Shown here: in pieces, positions 26,682 through 32,951 of the stretch
Layout of the letters: every line of letters begins with the position of its first letter
Numbering within the stretch: position 1 is the first letter of the stretch
Origin: Saprospiraceae bacterium
GTDB lineage: Bacteria; Bacteroidota; Bacteroidia; Chitinophagales; Saprospiraceae
Assembly (NCBI GenBank): GCA_019694255.1
Contig: JAIBCI010000050.1
Location: forward strand, 1 to 32,951
Direction: 5' to 3'
Length of the DNA: 32,951 nucleotides
Program-made: the position numbers and the translations under genes
Notes under the pieces: generated by a model
What the model was told of the DNA's origin: nothing
What the model saw: only the letters and a program-made list of their open reading frames with translations
Databases searched by the model: none

Positions 26682-27809
26682 TTACAATGATTTCTTACTT
26701 GTCGTATCGGCGGTTACTGGTGCTGCTGCTTGTTCCTTGTATAATTCCCCTTGCGGTGCTTTTGCATCCGGTGGATTGCTACCGTGAATTGATTTGATGA
26801 AGCTTGCAAGCTGGGCTATCTGATTGGCAGACAACTGATCCTTCCAAGAGATCATCCCTTTTTCAGGCCATCCATATTTGATGCTCTTAAAAATATCCTT
26901 GATCGAACCACCATGGATCCAGTAATCATCGGTAAGGTTAGGACCTACACCGGTAGGTGATGATCCGCCGTGACTCATGTGACATGGTGTGCAATACTGG
27001 TTAAAAGTTGTTTTGCCAAAATTAATATCATCTGGACCCAACATGGTTACGCTGTTCTCATCGACGAGACTTCCTTGTGACGCCAGCCTCTGCTTGTCTT
27101 CAAGAGCGGCAGCTTCCATTTCAGCTTTGTATTCCTGCAACATCAGCGGAGCTGAATGGGTGACGTGATATCTGTACAAATACACACCTGCAAAAAGAAT
27201 ACTTAGCGCAAAGGCTATAGTAAACCAGGGTGGTATCACATTGTCCAGTTCGCGAATACCGTCATAATCATGTCCCGTGTCAAAATTGGCTTCATCTTTA
27301 ATCGGACGGAATGCGTTGAATTTATCCCACCAGTTCACTTCCGGTTCTGCGTTTGGATCATAAACCCTGGGCGTTACAATGGTGCCAATCTGAATAGCAA
27401 AAAATGTAATCAGAATACATTCCAGAAAGAAAAGAAACAAAAGTACCCAGGTGATAGGAGTGAAATCACTGAAAAACCCGAATACGCCAGACTGTCCTTT
27501 GGCGGAAGCACTATTGCCTGCGATTAAAAGAAGCGCAAGGGTCATCATTGTCTGATTTTTATTGCCGGTTCCAAATTTGGCTTTGTAACGACTTAATACC
27601 AGGTTGCGAAACAGAACACCCATCGCAATAACCGGGATAAGCATGAAGACGACAATAAATCCCAGTATTTCGTCCTGGCCAAAGGTCGAGATGCTGTTCT
27701 TTGTTCCCGCATCTGCTACAGCCTTGGCTGCTTCCTGACCATTGACTAAAACCGGCAGGGTTAGACCTGCAAGGATATGTATGATTTTGGATTTTAATAT
27801 TAGTTTCAT
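26682..27809 (-). CDS. ccoP: CcoP-type cytochrome c subunit of cbb3 oxidase (monoheme)
   Basis: 375 aa from the ATG at 27809; the frame is open further upstream to 27878, but that would overlap ccoQ and displace the signal-like N-terminus KIIHILAGLTLPVLVNGQ. Hydrophobic segments lie near 47-65, 88-97 and 115-140. After WWDKFNAF, the FixP-N-like motif ELDNVIPPWF leads into another helix. A single cytochrome c site, CTPCH at 273-277, is followed by the GVGPNL and W-x-x-G-x-M-x-S-W (GMISW) region with the axial Met. Proteobacterial CcoP has two hemes; I find only one CxxCH here. Transfers electrons to the catalytic subunit. 25 bp separate it from ccoQ. Confidence 0.88.
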   Translation of the reverse strand: MKLILKSKIIHILAGLTLPVLVNGQEAAKAVADAGTKNSISTFGQDEILGFIVVFMLIPVIAMGVLFRNLVLSRYKAKFGTGNKNQTMMTLALLLIAGNSASAKGQSGVFGFFSDFTPITWVLLFLFFLECILITFFAIQIGTIVTPRVYDPNAEPEVNWWDKFNAFRPIKDEANFDTGHDYDGIRELDNVIPPWFTIAFALSILFAGVYLYRYHVTHSAPLMLQEYKAEMEAAALEDKQRLASQGSLVDENSVTMLGPDDINFGKTTFNQYCTPCHMSHGGSSPTGVGPNLTDDYWIHGGSIKDIFKSIKYGWPEKGMISWKDQLSANQIAQLASFIKSIHGSNPPDAKAPQGELYKEQAAAPVTADTTSKKSL

Positions 27810-27834
27810 ATCGGACACTATAATGGTTTGATAA

Positions 27835-28005
27835 TTATTGGTTGGAATCATTAAATGGAATGTTTTCATATTTTTCAATCAGTGACGGGTCCGTTTTGAA
27901 TACGAAATAGGTCACAACGACGAAAAAAACAAAAAACAAAATCAGCGAGATCATCGGGTAGATACCGACTCCTGAAATATTTTCTAAATAGGTAATGAAT
28001 TTCAT
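27835..28005 (-). CDS. ccoQ: CcoQ small subunit of cbb3 oxidase
   Basis: 56 aa, ATG at 28005-28003, TAA at 27837-27835. The predicted protein begins MKFITYLENISG, has one membrane helix (about 16-36, YPMISLILFFVFFVVVTYFVF) and a short polar tail starting KTDPSLIEKYENIPF. This is the usual CcoQ layout. It lies between ccoNO (13-bp gap) and ccoP (25-bp gap). CcoQ stabilises the oxidase or the attachment of CcoP. Confidence 0.85.
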   Translation of the reverse strand: MKFITYLENISGVGIYPMISLILFFVFFVVVTYFVFKTDPSLIEKYENIPFNDSNQ

Positions 28006-28018
28006 GATCCGGATTTAT

Positions 28019-30136
28019 TTATTTGTTCAATTTAACATCTTTACCAAGACGCTGTAAATAAGCGATCAGCGCAATAATTTCACGCTCTTTAGGTATGTCA
28101 ATTTTACTTTCCTTTAAGCTGGTTGCAATCGTTTGTGCTTGCTTGTCCATGTCATCATTGGCCTGGACTTCGTAGTTAGCCGGATAAGGTACACCAAGAT
28201 TTCGCATGGCATGTATCTTAGACATGGTGGTAGAACGGTCTATATCTTTTTCAAACAGGAATGGATACGATGGCATGATGGAACCGGGAGCCATGGATCT
28301 TGGATCAAGCATGTGATTGAAGTGCCAGCTGTCAGAATATTTGCCACCTTCGCGTGCGAGATCTGGTCCCGTACGTTTGCTACCCCATTGGAATGGGTGA
28401 TCATAGACAAACTCACCAGCTTTACTGTAATCACCATAGCGCTTGACTTCGTAACGGAATGGACGTATCATCTGCGAATGACAGTTGTAGCAACCTTCAC
28501 GAATATAAATATCCCTACCTTGTAACTCAAGCGGAGTGTATGGTTTGACGGAGGAGATGGTTGGAATATTTTCCTTTACCAGAAATGTGGGTATAAGTTC
28601 AAAAATTCCACCGATGGCAACTACAATAAGGCTTAACACCAACAACAAAAGCGGCTTTCTTTCAAGAATAGCGTGCGTGAATGCGTGAGAGACTGGCTTG
28701 TGCTGTGCACTGAGCGGAGCAGCTTCACCGTATTCTTCGGCAACAAATCGACCCTGACGCGCCGTTTTGATTAGATTGTATACCATGACAAAGACGCCAA
28801 CGAGGAAGATGGTTCCGCCAACAGCTCTCATGATATAAAAAGGTACCACTGACTGCACAACATCAATAAATTGGTATTGAAGTTGACCTTCCGGTGTAAA
28901 TGTCTTCATCATAAAGTAAGCCCTGAATGCACTCCAGTACATTGGTATGGCATATAGAATAATACCCAATGTTCCTATCCAGAAGTGCATTGATGCCAGC
29001 TTCCTGGAATAAAGTTGCGTGTTGAATAACTTCGGAATCAACCAATACATCATACCGAAAGTCATAAAGCCATTCCAGCCCAAAGCGCCGATGTGAACGT
29101 GTGCAACGGTCCAGTCGCTGTAATGGGAAATGGCATTGACGTTTTTGAGAGAAAGCATAGGCCCTTCAAAAGTGGCCATGCCGTAACAGGTTACGGCAAC
29201 AACGAAAAACTTTAAAACGGGATCTTCCCTTACTTTATCCCATGCACCTCTCAAAGTAAATAAACCGTTTAACATTCCTCCCCAACTGGGAAGTATAAGC
29301 ATGATCGAAAATGCAGTTCCAAGTGACTGTGCCCAGTCAGGAAGAGCGGTATACAAAAGGTGGTGGGGTCCAGCCCAGATATATAAAAATATAAGACTCC
29401 AGAAGTGTACAATACTTAATCGGTAAGAATACACGGGCCTTTCTGCAGCCTTGGGAAGGAAGTAGTACATCAATCCGAGATACGGAGTAGTCAGAAAAAA
29501 TGCTACGGCATTGTGTCCATACCACCACTGCACCAATGCATCCTGAACCCCGGCATACCATGAGTAGGATTTAAAAAGCGATACCGGCATTTCCAACGAA
29601 TTGACAATGTGCAGCATGGCGACCGTTACCCATGAGGCAATAAAAAACCAGATTGCCACATACATGTGCCGTTCCCTTCGAGTGAGAATGGTTCCGAACA
29701 TATTAATTCCGAAGACTACCCATATCAGTGTGATCAGTATGTCAATCGGCCATTCCAGTTCCGCATATTCTTTGCCGGTTGTGTATCCTGCAAGCAGCGT
29801 GACGGCAGCGAGAACAATAATGAGCTGCCAGCCCCAGAAATGTATCCGGCTCAGAAGATTGCTCCACATCGAAGTCTTCAGTAGTCGGGGTAATGAATAA
29901 TATACTGCCGTAAAAATACCGTTGCCCACAAAGGCAAATATCACGGCGTTGGTATGCACCGGGCGAAGCCTTCCAAAAGCAAGGTTGGGAAAATAATCGC
30001 TGAAATTAAGTGCAGGAAAAGCCAATTGGAAAGCGGCGATTACACCGAGGAGCATTCCAACGGCCCCCCAAAACACACAGGCAATGGCGAATAGCCTGGG
30101 AATTTTGTTATCGATCGTAAATTTTTCTTGGTTCAT
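28019..30136 (-). CDS. ccoNO: CcoNO: fused catalytic and cytochrome c subunits of cbb3 oxidase
   Basis: 705 aa. The N-terminal part (about 1-480) is CcoN, the heme-copper catalytic subunit that reduces O2 to water and pumps protons. Ligands match Pseudomonas stutzeri CcoN numbering plus one: heme b H61 and H348, CuB H208, H258 and H259, heme b3 H346, the cross-linked Tyr as Y252, and the Glu near the pump pathway as E324. A membrane helix at about 490-512 (LLLLVLSLIVVAIGGIFEL) starts the CcoO part. It has one heme c site, CYNCH (549-553), and a Met-rich PGSIMPSYPF loop. Fusion of ccoN and ccoO is known in Bacteroidota. The start overlaps the ccoS stop by 4 bp (ATGA, 30136-30133). Confidence 0.96.
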   Translation of the reverse strand: MNQEKFTIDNKIPRLFAIACVFWGAVGMLLGVIAAFQLAFPALNFSDYFPNLAFGRLRPVHTNAVIFAFVGNGIFTAVYYSLPRLLKTSMWSNLLSRIHFWGWQLIIVLAAVTLLAGYTTGKEYAELEWPIDILITLIWVVFGINMFGTILTRRERHMYVAIWFFIASWVTVAMLHIVNSLEMPVSLFKSYSWYAGVQDALVQWWYGHNAVAFFLTTPYLGLMYYFLPKAAERPVYSYRLSIVHFWSLIFLYIWAGPHHLLYTALPDWAQSLGTAFSIMLILPSWGGMLNGLFTLRGAWDKVREDPVLKFFVVAVTCYGMATFEGPMLSLKNVNAISHYSDWTVAHVHIGALGWNGFMTFGMMYWLIPKLFNTQLYSRKLASMHFWIGTLGIILYAIPMYWSAFRAYFMMKTFTPEGQLQYQFIDVVQSVVPFYIMRAVGGTIFLVGVFVMVYNLIKTARQGRFVAEEYGEAAPLSAQHKPVSHAFTHAILERKPLLLLVLSLIVVAIGGIFELIPTFLVKENIPTISSVKPYTPLELQGRDIYIREGCYNCHSQMIRPFRYEVKRYGDYSKAGEFVYDHPFQWGSKRTGPDLAREGGKYSDSWHFNHMLDPRSMAPGSIMPSYPFLFEKDIDRSTTMSKIHAMRNLGVPYPANYEVQANDDMDKQAQTIATSLKESKIDIPKEREIIALIAYLQRLGKDVKLNK

Positions 30137-30294
30137 TTGCTTTCATTTTTTGTTTTATGTTGATCAAATAAAATTCTATTTGCAGGACTATCAAGGTCAT
30201 CATACTGACCGTTGCGCACGTTCCAAAAAAAACTGATAAGGAACGAACCGCTGATCAGCATACTTATCGCGATGAGAATGATGATGACACTCAT
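30133..30294 (-). CDS. ccoS: CcoS cbb3 oxidase maturation protein
   Basis: 53 aa, ATG at 30294-30292, TGA at 30135-30133. The N-terminus is one membrane helix (MSVIIILIAISMLISGSFLI), followed by the CcoS signature SFFWNVRNGQYDDLDSPANR. CcoS is required for correct insertion of heme and copper cofactors in cbb3 oxidase. It overlaps ccoI upstream and ccoNO downstream by 4 bp each (ATGA), so translation is probably coupled across three genes. Confidence 0.92.
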   Translation of the reverse strand: MSVIIILIAISMLISGSFLISFFWNVRNGQYDDLDSPANRILFDQHKTKNESK

Positions 30295-32729
30295 GACATT
30301 TTGTTTTGAGGAATCAATGGACGTTTAACTTTCTCGCCAAATGGATGCCTGTAAGATAACCATTGCACGGAAACATAACTCAGCAATAGTATGGTCAGCG
30401 AAGTAAGTGGCATCAGAATAGCCGCGATCACAGGAGATAATAGACCCTGTACCGCGAAATATAGTCCGGTAATATTATAAATGGCGGACAGTGTAAAAAT
30501 GATCCTTACAACTTTTGAAGAATGTCCGGCAAAACTGATGATTTGCTGTAGATGTCTGATCATCCCGGCTTCCATGATCATGTCGGCAGCCGGAGTGAAA
30601 CCCGCGTTTCCATTCATAACAGCTACGCCGAGATCCGCAGCTTGCAGGGCATTGGAATCATTGAGTCCGTCACCGATCATCATCACCACAGTGTGTTCGG
30701 CTTGTATCGCCTGAATGTACCTGCTTTTTTGTTCGGGATCCTGTCTGAACAATAATTTAGCCTCAGGACCCAGGAGTTTGCTGAGACGTTCGGCTTCTCT
30801 GTCATGATCCCCGCTTAATACACTGACATTGTATTTTTGATGAATGCCTTTTAGCATTCGGCTAATACCATAACGGTATTGGTTGTGAATAATAAATTCA
30901 CCGGTGAGCTTGCCATCAATCATCAGGAGTACCTGTGTTTGTGATTTTTTACACTTTGTACCAGTCACAAATTCACTGCTGCCAATCTTCACATGATGTT
31001 CATCAATCCATGCTTCGATACCTGCACCACGGTAAACCTTAAAATGTTCTACGGGTCCGTTATCCTGAATATTTATAAAATCACCAATGGCACGACTGAG
31101 CGGATGCGTACTGTTTTTGACCAGTCGGGCGATCATCTTCAATTCGCTGCGCTCCAACTTTTGGCCGTAATAACGGACATGATGTGAACGCGCATCGGTT
31201 AGTGTCCCCGTCTTGTCAAAGACAATGTGACCCAACTTGCTGAATAAGGGTAAAATTTCAGCTGAACGGAGATATATATTAGCCTTGTTCAAGGCCGAAA
31301 GAAAAAATCCGTAAGTGTAGGTCTTCGCAAGTAAAAGTATGCAGGGGCAGGCAATGATAAAAACTGTCGTAATAGAATTCCACATGCGCTGTGAATCACC
31401 ACGCATAAACCAATAGGCAAAAGATGCTAAACCAATTACAAGCACTGCGATGCCAAATGCAGCGCCTGCACGATCGTAAAACTGATCTTCATAATATTTC
31501 TGTTTTCGGACGGTGGCTTTATTCCATAATCCGGTCAGATAACTTTGTGCCAGCGGCTTGACAACAATCATTTCAAGCTGCCCGCCGGTCTGTCTTGCAC
31601 CGGCATAAATGATTTGTCCGGGCGCGATATGCTGTATGGTGCTTTCACCGTTGACAAAACTGTAATCAATCTCAGCACGTCCTTTGGAAAGCATGGCATC
31701 CACAGGAATGATTTCCTGACTGTGTATGACGATGACATCTTTTTCACAGATGGCATTGACTTCAGTCGGAATATATTTTCCTTCGACGAGCCTGGTGACC
31801 GCCATTGGAAAAAATGATTTGTAATCGCGATCAAAGGATTGAGAAGCAATCGTCCTTGATTGAAACCACCGGCCAACAAGCATGAAGAAAACAATTCCGC
31901 TCATGCTGTCCAGATATCCGCTGCCGTGATGGCCTGTTATTTCATAGACACTGCGTCCAAAGGTGATTAGCAGCGAAAGCGCAATCGGTGCATCAATGTT
32001 GATAAAACCACTTTTTATGGCTTTGTATGAACTCGTAAAGAATTCTGAAGCAGCGTACAACAGTACTGGAATGGACAAGACGAGTGAAAACCATTGCAGG
32101 CTGCTCTTGATCATCGGATCAATCTCGTTGAGCATCGCAAAATAATCTGCAAGACTGAAGACCATGATGTTACTGAAGGCAAACCCCGCAAGACCAATTT
32201 TAATCAATCTTTCCTTGTCATAGGTCCCACGTCCTGTAGTTTCGCCTGACAGCGATAGATGAGGATCATACCCTATCTTGTTAAGGGTCTCGACGACCTC
32301 GCGCAGACTGGTTAATCGGGGGTCGTAGGAAATGAAAATTTCCTTTTTCTCAAAATTGACACGTGACTCCAGTATGCCCTTTTGCAATTGACCTATCCGT
32401 TCAAGAAGATAAAGGCAACTGCTGCAATGAATCTGGGGAATGTATAAATTGAGCTGACAGACTTCAGGGCTTTCAAACTTGATAATGCGCTGTGCAATTT
32501 CCTTCTGATCCAGAAATTGGTAGCGATTATTTGATGAATTGCGCTGAATGGTGGTTCCTGGCTTCTGGTTCAGATCGTAATAGGCACACAGGTCATGCGC
32601 TTCCAGAATGTGATATACGGTCATGCATCCCTGACAACAGAAATACTTGCCTTCGGTATGGATATCACTGCCCGCGAGCGCCTCGCCGCAATGATAACAG
32701 TCAACTGCAACCGGAACCCCTGCTTTCAA
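30291..32729 (-). CDS. ccoI: CcoI copper-translocating P1B-type ATPase
   Basis: 812 aa. It starts at TTG 32729: a TAA lies two codons upstream in the same frame, and no upstream ATG is possible. The N-terminus has CYHCGE (C11, C14) and FCCQGC (C31, C32, C35), then an HMA-like domain with HCSSC (C102, C105). It has P1B-ATPase features: the CPC metal site at 461-463 in ACPCILLLA, the phosphorylated Asp in DKTGTLT (D505), THPLSRAI, and GDGLNDSNAL (686 onward). The CPC motif marks copper specificity. In cbb3 clusters this pump (CcoI/FixI) moves copper outward for CuB assembly. Its stop overlaps the ccoS start. Confidence 0.94.
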   Translation of the reverse strand: MKAGVPVAVDCYHCGEALAGSDIHTEGKYFCCQGCMTVYHILEAHDLCAYYDLNQKPGTTIQRNSSNNRYQFLDQKEIAQRIIKFESPEVCQLNLYIPQIHCSSCLYLLERIGQLQKGILESRVNFEKKEIFISYDPRLTSLREVVETLNKIGYDPHLSLSGETTGRGTYDKERLIKIGLAGFAFSNIMVFSLADYFAMLNEIDPMIKSSLQWFSLVLSIPVLLYAASEFFTSSYKAIKSGFINIDAPIALSLLITFGRSVYEITGHHGSGYLDSMSGIVFFMLVGRWFQSRTIASQSFDRDYKSFFPMAVTRLVEGKYIPTEVNAICEKDVIVIHSQEIIPVDAMLSKGRAEIDYSFVNGESTIQHIAPGQIIYAGARQTGGQLEMIVVKPLAQSYLTGLWNKATVRKQKYYEDQFYDRAGAAFGIAVLVIGLASFAYWFMRGDSQRMWNSITTVFIIACPCILLLAKTYTYGFFLSALNKANIYLRSAEILPLFSKLGHIVFDKTGTLTDARSHHVRYYGQKLERSELKMIARLVKNSTHPLSRAIGDFINIQDNGPVEHFKVYRGAGIEAWIDEHHVKIGSSEFVTGTKCKKSQTQVLLMIDGKLTGEFIIHNQYRYGISRMLKGIHQKYNVSVLSGDHDREAERLSKLLGPEAKLLFRQDPEQKSRYIQAIQAEHTVVMMIGDGLNDSNALQAADLGVAVMNGNAGFTPAADMIMEAGMIRHLQQIISFAGHSSKVVRIIFTLSAIYNITGLYFAVQGLLSPVIAAILMPLTSLTILLLSYVSVQWLSYRHPFGEKVKRPLIPQNKMS

Positions 32730-32732
32730 TGC

Positions 32733-32930
32733 TTATTTTGACTTTATTTCAGTGAGCTCTGGTTCGCTTTGACCTGTTGCGGACTTTGCTTTCTCGGATT
32801 CACATTTGCTGTTGTTCTTGCAGGAGCCGCAGCAACTGCCACCATGACCATGATCATGATCATGGTCTGTCACCTCCTCCTCATGGAGAAGGACAGTTAG
32901 AAGATAGTTCATCTCAATATTACTCTGCAT
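32733..32930 (-). CDS. His/Cys-rich small protein, putative metal binder
   Basis: 65 aa from ATG 32930; a second in-frame ATG at 32912 (MNYLLTVLLHEEE) is equally plausible. The centre is DHDHDHGHGGSCCGSC followed by C43 in KNNSKC (if starting at 32930): five His and four clustered Cys, a strong metal-binding composition. The C-terminus is polar (KSATGQSEPELTEIKSK). It is probably soluble; the first 15-20 residues are mildly hydrophobic. The stop (TAA, 32735-32733) is in the same frame as ccoI, with GCA and then the TTG start immediately after. Placement as the gene before a copper ATPase suggests copper chaperoning or buffering, but I recognise no family. It may begin a longer operon running off the window. 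Confidence 0.62.
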   Translation of the reverse strand: MQSNIEMNYLLTVLLHEEEVTDHDHDHGHGGSCCGSCKNNSKCESEKAKSATGQSEPELTEIKSK

Positions 32931-32951
32931 ATAATTATATTAATATCTTTA

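Noticed and set aside
32733-32880. AGGAGG-like sequence and a following ATG in another frame inside the small His/Cys-rich gene
   Set aside because: The purine run encodes Glu-Glu-Glu in the better frame, and the alternative frame gives a low-complexity peptide.

Overview
The window reads as chromosome from a Bacteroidota bacterium, most likely of the Saprospiria lineage. The evidence is two proteins with type IX secretion (T9SS) C-terminal sorting domains, a fused ccoN-ccoO oxidase gene, Bacteroidota-style promoter boxes (TTG ... TAnnTTTG), AT-rich intergenic DNA and little use of Shine-Dalgarno sequences. The genus is not determinable from what I can see. No tRNA, rRNA, CRISPR array or prophage was found.

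Layout, left to right. (1) Positions 1-126 are the right end of an IS66-family element: the C-terminus of its transposase and a probable terminal inverted repeat. About 800 bp of AT-rich DNA without a convincing gene follows. (2) 928-2859 is an acetyl-CoA synthetase (acs). (3) 2982-5267 is a secreted CotH-kinase-like protein with a lamin-tail domain and a T9SS sorting domain. (4) 5383-6801 (minus) is a 472-aa helical, TPR-like protein of unknown function. (5) 6946-7506 is a small membrane-anchored or secreted orphan, followed by a strong terminator at 7729-7775. (6) About 1.1 kb without a gene leads into the giant gene at 8852-23365. Its product is a 4837-residue T9SS-exported surface protein ending at an excellent terminator. 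(7) After a further 680 bp without a gene, the rest of the window (24121-32930, all minus strand) is one compact operon for a cbb3-type cytochrome c oxidase.

The cbb3 operon is transcribed right to left: a His/Cys-rich small protein, ccoI (copper P-type ATPase), ccoS, ccoNO (fused catalytic and cytochrome c subunits), ccoQ, ccoP (apparently monoheme), ccoG, fixH/ccoH, and a SafE/TauE-type membrane protein. Gaps are 3-25 bp, and ccoI/ccoS and ccoS/ccoNO overlap by 4 bp. It holds the structural subunits and the copper-delivery and assembly factors of a high-affinity terminal oxidase. Two small genes too short for routine detection, ccoQ and ccoS, are annotated here.

The most unusual content is the giant protein. 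It contains a signal peptide, an SdrD_B domain, a propeller-like region, a second SdrD_B domain, three GEVEDY modules, fourteen tandem ~153-aa modules, three DUF11-type modules, four SdrD_B modules, and a T9SS sorting domain. The fourteen modules form a higher-order array, C0-(A-B-C)x4-D, with a spacing of exactly 1380 bp between the first four A units. Each module ends in a DxNxDG-type putative calcium loop next to a cysteine. Part of copies 1 and 2 is about 98% identical in DNA, which suggests recent duplication or gene conversion.
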